Shown: positions 51,543 through 60,023, numbered from the stretch's first letter. The stretch is DNA of 64,000 bases from CAZODA01 sp964578485 (GCA_964578485.1 CAZODA010000004.1:62001-126000); one strand, 5' to 3'. Made by a program: numbers and translations. Notes: a model not told the origin generated them from the letters alone.

Positions 51543-52454
51543 TTATCGATTTAAGAAATTTTCTAAGTCGTTTGGATTTACATATGGCATTAGTCTTTTT
51601 TTTATGCTCACATTTGTACATACAATTAATGTGATAAACGCCAAAGAGAAATATTTATGTTCATTAAAAGGATTTCTGTTTTTATCTTTTTCTGCGGCGT
51701 GCGAAAATTCATTTCGGAATCGATTGAGAATGAATAAAAGCCCCGCTTCGTCATACTTCTTATTCCTTTTTTTCAATTCTTTTGTTAACCATTGATAATG
51801 TTTTTGGTATTTAGGTAAACTTTTCAAGCATTTAATCAAACTGGTTTTAAGACATTTATCTCTCGTATGAACATCATTTTTTATACCCCATTTCTTCTCT
51901 GTGAAAAAGTATTCAAGCATCATATAAAAAGTACAGAATGAAGACTGATATCTTGCTGAATGAAATAATAATTTTCCATCTCTAAAAAAAGAGAATGGGA
52001 TATACAAATCACCAAGTTGATTCATACTAATAACAGTATGGGATAACCAATCCTTAGATAATCTGGTTAAATCTTGGGAAGTCTGAATCTTTCTTTCAAT
52101 TTGATTGAATGGTAAAAAATGTTCTTCGTCGTTCTCTGGAATCCATTTCATTAGGGGATTCAGCCTGTCTATATACTCTAACTTATTGTCTAACGCTCCA
52201 AAAGATTCAATATGATTTATTACTTCTATCATATCTTCATAAGATTCCGAATTTGGAAGCTTAATAGTTTTATGAAGTCCAGATATTTCAATTATAGGTA
52301 AGCAAGACGAATGTTCATTTATATGTTTAGATATAGAGATATAATAACTTCCCTCTTTTTCAAATATTGAGATGTGATAAGGATGTTTTTTGACATTTAA
52401 GTTTTTGTCAATTTTTAAATTACCGTAAATTTTATATGTCAATTCAAAAATCAT
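51543..52454 (-). CDS. HEPN-domain protein, probable defence RNase
   Basis: A 303-residue protein from the ATG at 52454, preceded by AAGGAAAAAGA; an in-frame GTG at 52472 lies in the attC edge and is rejected. The C-terminal third is helical with RNEFSHA near residue 246, the Rx4H (RN-x3-H) active-site motif of HEPN ribonucleases. The N-terminal half (LTYKIYGNLKIDKNLN, SCLPIIEISGLHKTIKLP) is beta-rich, resembling a ligand- or phage-sensing part of ApeA-like proteins. Single-gene cassette without a visible antitoxin. Confidence 0.68.
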   Translation of the reverse strand: MIFELTYKIYGNLKIDKNLNVKKHPYHISIFEKEGSYYISISKHINEHSSCLPIIEISGLHKTIKLPNSESYEDMIEVINHIESFGALDNKLEYIDRLNPLMKWIPENDEEHFLPFNQIERKIQTSQDLTRLSKDWLSHTVISMNQLGDLYIPFSFFRDGKLLFHSARYQSSFCTFYMMLEYFFTEKKWGIKNDVHTRDKCLKTSLIKCLKSLPKYQKHYQWLTKELKKRNKKYDEAGLLFILNRFRNEFSHAAEKDKNRNPFNEHKYFSLAFITLIVCTNVSIKKRLMPYVNPNDLENFLNR

Positions 52455-52468
52455 TCTTTTTCCTTTTT

Positions 52469-52603
52469 TCACTCTGGTTCAAGGCTTTGCGGTTGGGCGG
52501 TTGGTGGGGCAATGTTTTTGTCTGCTGTTACAAAAGCTGATGCGGGTGATAAACTCCCAAAATCATACTTTTCAGCCCGCCTGACGCTAAGCTTGTGTTA
52601 CAA
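52469..52603 (-). repeat. attC-like site of the ParDE cassette, R' box lost
   Basis: Arms GGTTCAAGGCTTTGCGGTTG and CCCGCCTGACGCTAAGC; right box GTTACAA. Sequence closely matches the site at 38687-38821. The left box is absent: CAAGGTTC is joined straight to CAGAGTGA-like sequence (minus strand), which resembles the cassette flank GCAGAGGGTGA at 51529. A small deletion of the R' box is the simplest reading. Confidence 0.72.
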
Positions 52604-52612
52604 GTAAACCTT

Positions 52613-52912
52613 TTATTCTTGTAGTCTGTTTTTTAAATCCATACGTTCGTGTAGAATCCTTAATATTTCAATTTTGGTCTTAGAAGATTGTTGATAAAAA
52701 ATAATATGTTTACCTGATTTTAAACCAAAAACATCTTTCTTCATTTTAAAATATTTTTTACCAATTTTTGGATTCTTCCCAATCTCTTTGCAGGAATCTC
52801 TTATTGCATTATAATATATCTCTGCTTGATTTTCTGACCACTTATAAAATGTATAAAGATAAATTTCGTCAAGGTCACTAATTGCTTCTTGTCTTAGAGA
52901 AACTTCAATCAT
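52613..52912 (-). CDS. parE: ParE/RelE-family toxin
   Basis: A 99-residue ParE-type toxin: LRQEAISDLDEIYLYTFYKW at the N-terminus, NPKIGKKYF, SGKHIIFYQQSS and ILRILHERMDLKNRL follow the family in order. It overlaps the ParD gene by 8 bases. ParE toxins poison gyrase. Family call strong, target inferred. Confidence 0.9.
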   Translation of the reverse strand: MIEVSLRQEAISDLDEIYLYTFYKWSENQAEIYYNAIRDSCKEIGKNPKIGKKYFKMKKDVFGLKSGKHIIFYQQSSKTKIEILRILHERMDLKNRLQE

Positions 52913-53156
52913 TTTTTATGACTCTTGCTTTTAATTCTTTTAGATGTTCGTTAAAATCGAAATCTTCAACAATAGGACTATCCAATCCCTCTTGTATTGC
53001 GTGTTTTAGCGCTGTTAACTTATTCTCCTCTTTCTCGAGTAAGCGAAGACCAGCACGGATTACTTCGCTTATATTCTTATAACGCCCTGTAGATATTTGG
53101 TTGCGAGCAAACTCCTCAAAGTATTCTCCTAATGAAACAGATGTATTTCGTGCCAT
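52905..53156 (-). CDS. parD: ParD/CopG-family antitoxin
   Basis: An 83-residue ribbon-helix-helix antitoxin: MARNTSVSLGEYFEEFARNQ and GRYKNISEVIRAGLRLLEKE are the DNA-binding part, followed by a helical, charged toxin-binding tail. Upstream of and overlapping parE. A perfect-armed palindrome upstream is the probable operator. Confidence 0.9.
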   Translation of the reverse strand: MARNTSVSLGEYFEEFARNQISTGRYKNISEVIRAGLRLLEKEENKLTALKHAIQEGLDSPIVEDFDFNEHLKELKARVIKND

Positions 53157-53171
53157 AATTATAAATTTATT

Positions 53172-53543
53172 TTATGCAAAAATAAAATTACCAAATATTG
53201 GTAAAATAAGCAAGAAGTATTTAGCATTTTCTATAGAGTTTTGATAATGTGTGTCGAATTCTGAAAGGTTACTTATATGATTTTCGGATTTACAAATAAT
53301 ATAGCACACCGGAATATTATCAGAATAATCTTTATTGAACGTGTCTAAATTGTAGTCAGCATATTTATAACTGAACGTTGTAAAAAAATCCTTTAAATAT
53401 TCGATATAGTGGTTGTGATACAAAGATTTCAAAGGGATTAATAATGTGTTCCCAAATACTTCTATTGTTTCGTCTATATGTGAACCATACACTAAAACTC
53501 CAGAATAATTGTCGAGATTTAAGTGTTTCTGTATTATATCCAT
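53172..53543 (-). CDS. Hypothetical protein, probably truncated at the ParDE junction
   Basis: A 123-residue soluble protein of no recognised family. Its last residues (LLILPIFGNFIFA) are read from the parDE operator/promoter DNA, and no attC separates it from parD, which suggests that its original 3' end was lost when the ParDE part was joined. It may not be functional. Confidence 0.5.
   Translation of the reverse strand: MDIIQKHLNLDNYSGVLVYGSHIDETIEVFGNTLLIPLKSLYHNHYIEYLKDFFTTFSYKYADYNLDTFNKDYSDNIPVCYIICKSENHISNLSEFDTHYQNSIENAKYFLLILPIFGNFIFA
53177..53204 (-). promoter_or_regulatory. parDE -7 element and palindromic operator
   Basis: TATTTTTG on the minus strand (53184-53177) fits TAnnTTTG and lies 20 bases before the ATG. 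A palindrome TTACCAA-ATA-TTGGTAA at 53188-53204 sits directly upstream between the -33 and -7 positions. No clear -33 TTG. Confidence 0.55.
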
Positions 53544-53616
53544 GACTTGTTTAATTAATTATTGCCAGAGAACGCAAGAAGTTCTGCAAAATATGGATCT
53601 TTATCTTTTCGCTTGT

Positions 53617-53995
53617 GCCTATCGTTTGACCAGGTTGCCGAAGTGGCGGTAAATCGAAGACGAAGCTTTCGATTTAGCCGTCACGTAACAAAAGCCAATT
53701 TTTACGAATTACATATTGGCCGTACGAAGCCGAATCTTGGTCGTTGAGCGAAGTCGAAACGCCCAAGATAACCGAGTTTTTTCATGGTGGCCGAGTCCGT
53801 CGTCCCTTCAAAGGTGTGACGGATTCAAGTCTTCTGGAGCTGTCTAAAAAGACCGAGACAGCATCTTTTTATTTGTACTCCTATCTGTGAAGTTTCTCAA
53901 ACATTCAATTCTTAGAGGCTTTAAGAAACTTATTGGACAGCCCCCTACAACAGAAAACAAACAACAACTCGCCTGGCGCAAAGCCTTTATTATTT
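53617..53995 (-). repeat. Interrupted attC-like site at the right edge of the array
   Basis: The left part GCCTATC-GTTTGACCAGGTTGCCG with GAAGTGGCGG and the right part CTCGCCTGGCGCAAAGCC followed by TTTATTATTTT are attC-like arms, but they are 330 bases apart. Between them lie a dispersed repeat (GTCGTTGAGCGAAGTCGAAA, as at 4.7 kb) and a terminator-like hairpin. The right box overlaps the stop codon of yfhO (53990-53992). Confidence 0.6.
53839..53869 (+). terminator. Terminator-like hairpin within the interrupted attC
   Basis: Stem GCTGTCT (53839-53845) / AGACAGC (53856-53862) followed by ATCTTTTT. No plus-strand gene ends here, so it was probably carried in with the inserted repeat. Confidence 0.5.
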
Positions 53996-56566
53996 TGCCG
54001 CAAAGGTTTTTCTTTTCATAAAATATAATCCAATTAATAACAGGATTAGCACTGAGGCTGTTCCTGAAATTATTTTGCCGTATTTGAAGGATGCAGGCTG
54101 AAATTTAAATTCTATAATACTGTCACCTTCAGGAATGAATAAGCCTCTTAAAAGGTAATTTGTCCTGATAATTGGCTCTTCTTTTCCATTGATAAAAGCT
54201 TTCCAACCGGCAGAATAATATATTTCGCTAAATACCGCAAAAGAAGGGGATGAGGTTTGTGAAGTATATTGCAAATAATCAGGTTTATACTCTGTTAGTT
54301 TAATTTCTCCGTTTCCAGATCCGATAGTTTGTTTTTCAAGAATATCCGAAAAATCTAAATGAATAATTGCTGTGCTATTTAAATCTTCTTCGCCTAAAGC
54401 ATTTATTTCTTCTTGCGAACTTTCTACTGTTCTTATTTGCTCCACAAACCATGCGTTGCCCATGGTAAAAGGATTCCTCAAGGGGGCCATGTCAGGATTA
54501 TAGATAATAAATTTAGTATTAAGCATATTTATAACAGGCAAATTGGCCAAAACACCCTCAATATCTGAAGCTGTGGTGCCTCCATAAAAAACTGATCTCA
54601 ATCTTTGAAAATCTTGTTGCAGATAATAATCTATAATATCCTGATACCTTTGCAATTTTGCACCATGATATCCACCAAGAGATTTATGAAAATAACTGGT
54701 GTTTACTTCCTGAAAAGGACTTCCATAAATTGAGAAAACCCTGAAATTAAGATCTTTATCTTCCAAAATCAGTTTATCAGCTTCATTTTGTATAAATGGA
54801 ACACGCATTTCTCTTGCAGGTCGAAAAAGGCTGCTATTCAAATATCTGCGGTCAACAGTCCATAAATCAACCAATATTAAAACCAGAAGTCCCGGAATTA
54901 TATATTTTACTGATATTTTCCCATTTGCAAGGAACCATAGAGAACCACTGCCAAGAATAATAAAGATTATAGTTCGTAAACTATCCGTCTTTAATAGTAT
55001 CATCCTTGCATACTTAATTTCCTGCATTAAAACATCAAAAATAACAGCTTGATCAGGATTATTCATTTTTTGTTCAGAAATAGAAGCTATCTCAAAATCA
55101 CTCATCAATTTTAATATGTTCGGGAAGAAGTAAAATATAGCAGATACACCTGCGGTTAAAAGAACTGCAGATAGAAAATAACCGGATTTTTCTTTCAATA
55201 TTTCAGGCTCCTCAACTATCTCTCTTAAAGTTAAAAGTGCCATAAGAGGAATGGTGAAAGAGGCTATTACCAAGGCCATTTCCACAGTCCTAAACTTATT
55301 ATATAAGGGGAAATAGTTATACATAAACATATTAAAACCTTCTAAATTTTTCCCCCATGCAAGGATGATGGAAAGAAGAGTTCCGGCAAGTAACCACCAT
55401 TTTTCCTTTCCCTTATAAAAGAAAAGTCCTAATACAAATAAAAAACAAACTAAGGCACCAACATAAACCGGACCTTCCGTAAATGGCTTACTACCCCAAT
55501 ATTTGGGCTGCTGAGTAACTTCATTAACTAATTGTTTAACAAATTGTCCATGTTGTTCACCCATATATAAACCATTAGCAATAAGTTCATCGGAGATTCT
55601 GGTTTCCATATTTGCTAATAACTCAGGATCTTCGCCAATTGGCCTAGACCGGCCGCCATTAAAATTAGGAATCATAAGACTTAGAGTTTCTCCTTTTCCA
55701 TAACTCCAAGCAAAAACATAATCGGCATCAAGACCTTTTTGTTGCGTATTTGCTTCATCCATACTTAATAGTGAATCTCCCCTTATACTTTCCTTGCTGT
55801 ATTCCCAGGTAGTCCATAAATTGGTGAGATTGGGAAGTATGGCTAATATAACAGCTACTAGCAATAAAGCAGTACGATAAATAAAATCATGAAAAGTCTT
55901 GTTTCTTATGGCTCTTATCATGCGATCGGCAAGCAAGATAAATATTAATAATGCCAGATAATAAGTGATTTGAACATGGTTATAGGCGATATTGGCACCT
56001 AAGGCAATAGCAGTAAAAAGAGCACCGCCCCATTTATTTTTGTTGTAGCTATATAAAATTCCGGCTATTACAGGTGCCATAAGGGCAATGGCATAAGCCT
56101 TGGTAATATGTCCGGCAATAATTATTATAAAATTATACGATCCAAAAGCAAAGGCAACACTTCCGATAGTACTAAGCCAAAAATTAAAACCGAGGCTGCG
56201 CATGAGAATGAAAAATCCCAACAGATATAAAAAAACAATGGCAATAGTATAATATGGCAGACCAATGCGGGAAATTCTGTTAAGGTAACTAAATAGATTG
56301 GCAGATGAATCACCCCTAATCTGATAAGCAGGCATGCCACCAAACATAGAATTGGTCCACATCGACCGTTCTCCGCTATCCTTTTCGTAATCAACTAATT
56401 CTTTTGCCATCCCAATAGAATGGGTGTTATCCATCTGTGGCAGCTTTTTACCCTCAAGAACAGGGTAGAAGTAAATGAGAGCGATAGAAATAAAAAACAT
56501 GACAACAGCCATGTTGGGCAAAAATTGTTTTAATTTGTCAGACATAAGATCTTTGTTTGAAAACAT
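53990..56566 (-). CDS. YfhO-family multispanning membrane protein
   Basis: An 858-residue protein with about 13 hydrophobic helices and a C-terminal periplasmic beta-domain (about 560-830, FAVFSEIYYSAGWKAFINGK, NYLLRGLFIPEGDSIIEFKF). YFYPVLEGKKLPQMDN near the start and MFGGMPAYQI match YfhO, a GT-C-like family that glycosylates lipoteichoic acid in Firmicutes; in Bacteroidota its role is unknown but probably envelope glycan or lipid modification. ATG codons at 56566 and 56545 are both possible; the -7 box at 56574-56581 favours 56545. The stop lies in the array's last attC arm. Confidence 0.87.
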   Translation of the reverse strand: MFSNKDLMSDKLKQFLPNMAVVMFFISIALIYFYPVLEGKKLPQMDNTHSIGMAKELVDYEKDSGERSMWTNSMFGGMPAYQIRGDSSANLFSYLNRISRIGLPYYTIAIVFLYLLGFFILMRSLGFNFWLSTIGSVAFAFGSYNFIIIIAGHITKAYAIALMAPVIAGILYSYNKNKWGGALFTAIALGANIAYNHVQITYYLALLIFILLADRMIRAIRNKTFHDFIYRTALLLVAVILAILPNLTNLWTTWEYSKESIRGDSLLSMDEANTQQKGLDADYVFAWSYGKGETLSLMIPNFNGGRSRPIGEDPELLANMETRISDELIANGLYMGEQHGQFVKQLVNEVTQQPKYWGSKPFTEGPVYVGALVCFLFVLGLFFYKGKEKWWLLAGTLLSIILAWGKNLEGFNMFMYNYFPLYNKFRTVEMALVIASFTIPLMALLTLREIVEEPEILKEKSGYFLSAVLLTAGVSAIFYFFPNILKLMSDFEIASISEQKMNNPDQAVIFDVLMQEIKYARMILLKTDSLRTIIFIILGSGSLWFLANGKISVKYIIPGLLVLILVDLWTVDRRYLNSSLFRPAREMRVPFIQNEADKLILEDKDLNFRVFSIYGSPFQEVNTSYFHKSLGGYHGAKLQRYQDIIDYYLQQDFQRLRSVFYGGTTASDIEGVLANLPVINMLNTKFIIYNPDMAPLRNPFTMGNAWFVEQIRTVESSQEEINALGEEDLNSTAIIHLDFSDILEKQTIGSGNGEIKLTEYKPDYLQYTSQTSSPSFAVFSEIYYSAGWKAFINGKEEPIIRTNYLLRGLFIPEGDSIIEFKFQPASFKYGKIISGTASVLILLLIGLYFMKRKTFAAK

Positions 56567-56573
56567 GAGAAAT

Positions 56574-56581
56574 CAAAAATA
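56574..56581 (-). promoter_or_regulatory. -7 element TATTTTTG of yfhO
   Basis: Minus-strand TAnnTTTG match. It is too close to the ATG at 56566 for a normal leader but leaves 28 bases before the ATG at 56545. Confidence 0.4.
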
Positions 56582-56642
56582 ACAAAAAAAGTTAAAGACA
56601 TTAATAATTTAAATTAATTACAGAATAGCAATTGTTAAAATC

Positions 56643-56670
56643 TTGAATAAAGCAAAAATGCTTATCTTTG
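56643..56670 (+). promoter_or_regulatory. Promoter of the GH3-family gene
   Basis: TTG (56643-56645), 17 bases, TATCTTTG (56663-56670), 23 bases before the ATG at 56694. It argues against an ATG at 56658 or a TTG at 56643 as the start. Confidence 0.6.
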
Positions 56671-56693
56671 TATTTAATATAAAAAGCATTTTT

Positions 56694-58205
56694 ATGCCCT
56701 TATTAAATGATATCTTTTCATTTATTAATTCGAATCGTTATGCAAGGATTGATCATTTCAGAAATCATCCCGGCGAAGTTCAACATGAACAATTCAAGAA
56801 TTTAATAAGTACAGCGAAGGACACGGTTTTTGGAAAAGATTATGAGTTTTCCTCCATCAGTTCAGAAGATGTTTTTCGTGAACGTGTGCCTGTACGTGAT
56901 TATGAAGCTTATATTTCACATATAATACGCCTACGACATGGTGAAAAAAACTTGTTATGGCCGGGAGATATTAAATGGTTTGCCAAAAGTAGTGGGACTA
57001 CCTCTTCTAGAAGTAAATTTATTCCTATTTCTAAAGAAGCATTATATGATTGCCATTACAGGGGAGGACGTGATACCGTGCTCTTGTACAATGAAATTAA
57101 ACCCGAAAATAAATTAATGTCGGGGAAAACATTAACCCTCGGAGGCAGCAACCGAATAAATAATTTTAATAATGGCTCGCTTTATGGTGACCTGTCAGCA
57201 ATATTAATTGAAAACATACCCTTCTGGACTAGTTTTGTGCGTACGCCGCCAAAGGAGGTAGCATTAATGTCAGAATGGGAGAAAAAACTTGAGCTGATCA
57301 CCCAAATTACTATAAAAGAGAATGTAACAGCTTTAGCAGGTGTGCCTTCATGGCTGCTAATATTATTGAGGAATATTCTGGATCATACGGCAAAGCAAAA
57401 TCTTTTGGAGATATGGCCAAATCTTGAGCTGTTTATTCATGGTGGTGTAAGTTTCGCACCTTATCAAAAGCAATATCAAACATTAATTCCATCAGAAAAA
57501 ATGCATTATCTTGAAACTTATAATGCTTCTGAGGGCTTCTTTTCTATTCAGGATGACTTTTCTTCGGATTCAATGCTGTTAATGTTGGATTATGGAATTT
57601 TTTTCGAGTTTATGCCTTTAACGGAATTGGGAAAAAAATTTCCGATAACTTTTTTAATTGAAGAAACAGAAACAGATGTTGATTATGCGCCTATTATCTC
57701 TACCAATGGTGGCCTGTGGCGTTATTTAATTGGTGATACAATACGTTTTGTCTCCCTTAAACCATATAAAATAATGATTAGCGGACGAACAAAACATTTT
57801 ATAAATGCTTTTGGCGAAGAGCTAATAATTGATAATGCTAAAAGAGCTTTAGAAGTTGCATGTGAAAAGACCGGAGCTATAATCAAAGAGTTTACTGCTG
57901 CTCCTGTATATATGAGTACACTTTCAAAAGGGAAACATCAATGGCTTATTGAATTTGAAACTCCTCCTAATGATGAGGATTATTTTGTTGAATTACTTGA
58001 TAGCTCATTAAAGGAATATAATAGCGATTACGAAGCGAAGCGTTATAAGGATATGACATTAGAGCCACCTGACCTAGTGATAGCAAGGAAAGGATTGTTT
58101 TTCGACTGGTTAAAAAAGAAAAATAAATTAGGCGGTCAAAATAAGATTCCTCGTCTGTCAAATGACAGGGAATATATGGATGATTTGCTAAAGTTAAACG
58201 GGTAA
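56694..58205 (+). CDS. GH3 auxin-responsive-promoter family protein (acyl-adenylating)
   Basis: A 503-residue cytoplasmic protein. WFAKSSGTTSSRSKFIPIS is the P-loop-like ATP motif, HYLETYNASEGFFS the adenylate motif, and VSLKPYKIMISGRTKHFINAFGEEL the hinge and C-terminal lobe of the ANL-like GH3 family. Plant GH3 enzymes join amino acids to hormones; bacterial members are of unknown substrate. It is the first of a plus-strand run (10 bases to the kinase gene). Confidence 0.85.
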   Translation: MPLLNDIFSFINSNRYARIDHFRNHPGEVQHEQFKNLISTAKDTVFGKDYEFSSISSEDVFRERVPVRDYEAYISHIIRLRHGEKNLLWPGDIKWFAKSSGTTSSRSKFIPISKEALYDCHYRGGRDTVLLYNEIKPENKLMSGKTLTLGGSNRINNFNNGSLYGDLSAILIENIPFWTSFVRTPPKEVALMSEWEKKLELITQITIKENVTALAGVPSWLLILLRNILDHTAKQNLLEIWPNLELFIHGGVSFAPYQKQYQTLIPSEKMHYLETYNASEGFFSIQDDFSSDSMLLMLDYGIFFEFMPLTELGKKFPITFLIEETETDVDYAPIISTNGGLWRYLIGDTIRFVSLKPYKIMISGRTKHFINAFGEELIIDNAKRALEVACEKTGAIIKEFTAAPVYMSTLSKGKHQWLIEFETPPNDEDYFVELLDSSLKEYNSDYEAKRYKDMTLEPPDLVIARKGLFFDWLKKKNKLGGQNKIPRLSNDREYMDDLLKLNG

Positions 58206-58214
58206 GAAATTATT

Positions 58215-58829
58215 ATGCATATAGCAATAGCTGGAAATATTGGATCAGGAAAAACCTCACTCGCCGGTTTGTTAGCTAAACATTATGGTTGGGAGGCACA
58301 TTATGAAGAGGTAGATGAAAATCCTTATCTGCCTGATTTTTATGAAGATATGAAAAGATGGTCCTTTAATCTTCAAGTTTATTTCCTCAATAGTCGGTTT
58401 TCGCAAATTGTGAAAATCAGACAATCGGAAAATACAGTTGTACAAGATCGTACTATTTATGAAGATGCTTATATTTTTGCAGCTAATTTGTTTGATATGG
58501 GGCTTATGAGTAAGCGAGATTATTTTAGCTATCTCGGATTATTTGAATTATTGACCAGCCTTATTCAGCCTCCGGATTTGTTGATTTATTTAAAGGCATC
58601 TGTTCCCACATTGGTTAAACAAATTGAAAGTCGTGGACGAAGTTATGAAGCAGGTATTAGACTTGATTATCTTAAAAGCTTAAATGAAAGATATGATAGT
58701 TGGATGCTTAATTACAAAAGTGGAAATATGTTAATGATAAATGTTGATGAAACAGATTTCATTAACCAAACTGAAGCTTTAAGCTCTGTTTTTGATAAAG
58801 TAGAAGCTAAATTACATGGTTTGTTTTAG
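58215..58829 (+). CDS. Deoxynucleoside kinase (dGK/dAK family)
   Basis: A 204-residue kinase with P-loop IAGNIGSGKTSL (residues 5-16), YEEVDENPYLPDFY, VQDRTIYEDAYIFA (DRS-like motif with Glu/Asp) and lid IESRGRSYEAGIRLDYL. It phosphorylates deoxyadenosine, deoxyguanosine or deoxycytidine for salvage. Lies 10 bases after the GH3-family gene. Confidence 0.92.
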   Translation: MHIAIAGNIGSGKTSLAGLLAKHYGWEAHYEEVDENPYLPDFYEDMKRWSFNLQVYFLNSRFSQIVKIRQSENTVVQDRTIYEDAYIFAANLFDMGLMSKRDYFSYLGLFELLTSLIQPPDLLIYLKASVPTLVKQIESRGRSYEAGIRLDYLKSLNERYDSWMLNYKSGNMLMINVDETDFINQTEALSSVFDKVEAKLHGLF

Positions 58830-58868
58830 TGAAATATTAATTTAAAATATTTAAACAAAATCATTCGG

Positions 58869-60023
58869 ATGGCTCTGTTTCAACAAAATAATCAAATATC
58901 TACCGATTCTATTGAATCACCTTCATTGATTTCACCACAACTTTCAATTCCTGATGATGTTGATAAACAAATTCCATCATTACAGTTAAGGCGGCCACAG
59001 ATTAATATAATAGAAACTGAACAGATAGATATTGAGAAAGAAAAAATTATTAAGAAGCCGCCGGTAGTTGTTCAAAAAATCTTTGTTGCCCCCCCCTCTT
59101 TAACATTCGATGATTCAGTTAAATTAAATCTTACAGGAAGAAAAGATAAATCGGTAAACTGGAAGTTAAATTATGATGTTAAAATAATTGACGAAGACCT
59201 TGCATCGCCACAACTACATGATTCATTATGGAATGAACTCATTCAAGAAAAAACATACTATTTTACAAAACAGGATTCTATTACCGGCTTTACGGAAGAA
59301 ATACTACCTGCCTATATTGATACAGTTGTTACACTGCCCGATAAAAGCAAAATAAAAAAAATAGAAAGTCATAAAGAACAGTTGCCGCTTCAAAGCAATA
59401 CTATGCTGATTCTTTTAGCTATTGGCCTGATAATATTGGGCTTAATACGCTTGAATTGGAGCCGTTATTTAAGAGGAACTCTTCAGTCAATAATTTATCC
59501 TTCATATAGAGACAGAATATCCAGCACTAATATTTCCAATTTCCCTCCTTCTTTTCTTTTAGGTTTTTTGTTTTATTATAATAGTACCTTATTTACCTAC
59601 CAAATTTTAACGATATATAATAAACCCTTTATTGGTGTTAGTGGACCACTGATGATGCCTTTAATATTCGGGTTTATGTTTATACTATTTACCGGTAAAA
59701 TACTTGTTTATAGAATAATAGGGAAGATATTTAAAACCTCCGACCAAATACATAATTATTTATCTACTGCATCATATACCAGTAAGGCTTACGGTGTTAT
59801 GCTTCAACCTTTGGTTTTGTTTTTTCCCTTTGTAGGAATCTTGCTAAGGGATGTCTTCATTAGAGTAGGATTAGGATTGTTTATTATTCTGTATATCAGG
59901 CAGGTGTTTAGAGGGGTGAGGATTAATTTTACAAATTTATTTTCAGGTTATTACATTATTTTATACCTTTGTGGTCTGGAAATATTACCATTGTCCATAC
60001 TATTTAAAGTCTTGTTCAAATAG
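58869..60023 (+). CDS. DUF4271 domain membrane protein
   Basis: A 384-residue protein. A long polar N-terminus (about 1-175) with proline-rich words is followed by a first helix (MLILLAIGLIILGLIRL) and six or so more. The NWSRYLRGTLQSIIYPSYRD and FYYNSTLFTYQILTIYNKP segments are DUF4271. It commonly precedes hemD in Bacteroidota, as here (43 bases). Function unknown; an envelope role is likely. Confidence 0.85.
   Translation: MALFQQNNQISTDSIESPSLISPQLSIPDDVDKQIPSLQLRRPQINIIETEQIDIEKEKIIKKPPVVVQKIFVAPPSLTFDDSVKLNLTGRKDKSVNWKLNYDVKIIDEDLASPQLHDSLWNELIQEKTYYFTKQDSITGFTEEILPAYIDTVVTLPDKSKIKKIESHKEQLPLQSNTMLILLAIGLIILGLIRLNWSRYLRGTLQSIIYPSYRDRISSTNISNFPPSFLLGFLFYYNSTLFTYQILTIYNKPFIGVSGPLMMPLIFGFMFILFTGKILVYRIIGKIFKTSDQIHNYLSTASYTSKAYGVMLQPLVLFFPFVGILLRDVFIRVGLGLFIILYIRQVFRGVRINFTNLFSGYYIILYLCGLEILPLSILFKVLFK

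Larger units (their letters stand above)
33837..53995 (-). mobile_element. CALIN-like array: attC-type cassettes without an integron integrase
   Basis: About 20 kb in which all credible genes are on the minus strand and about fourteen attC-like palindromes of roughly 110-135 bp (some degenerate or interrupted) follow genes or operons, as integron cassettes do. On the minus strand the sites run from an AAC-ending R'' box to a GTT-starting R' box; several R' boxes fit GTTRRRY exactly (GTTAGGC at the 35.7-kb site). Cassette ends match in three cases over 9 bases. No tyrosine recombinase of the IntI type lies in the window, hence CALIN. Some cassettes carry their own promoters. The flanks are a plus-strand hypothetical gene and yfhO. 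Call based on architecture; needs covariance-model confirmation. Confidence 0.72.

Noticed and set aside
35676..53995. CRISPR array as an explanation for the regularly placed repeats
   Set aside because: Repeats are about 130 bp, imperfect palindromes, separated by whole genes; no short spacers and no cas genes.
33837..53995. Prophage or conjugative island
   Set aside because: No structural, packaging, replication, relaxase or transfer genes and no integrase of any kind are visible.
33837..53995. IS200/IS605-type or group II intron repeats
   Set aside because: No transposase or reverse transcriptase is present, and the palindromes follow each gene in one orientation.
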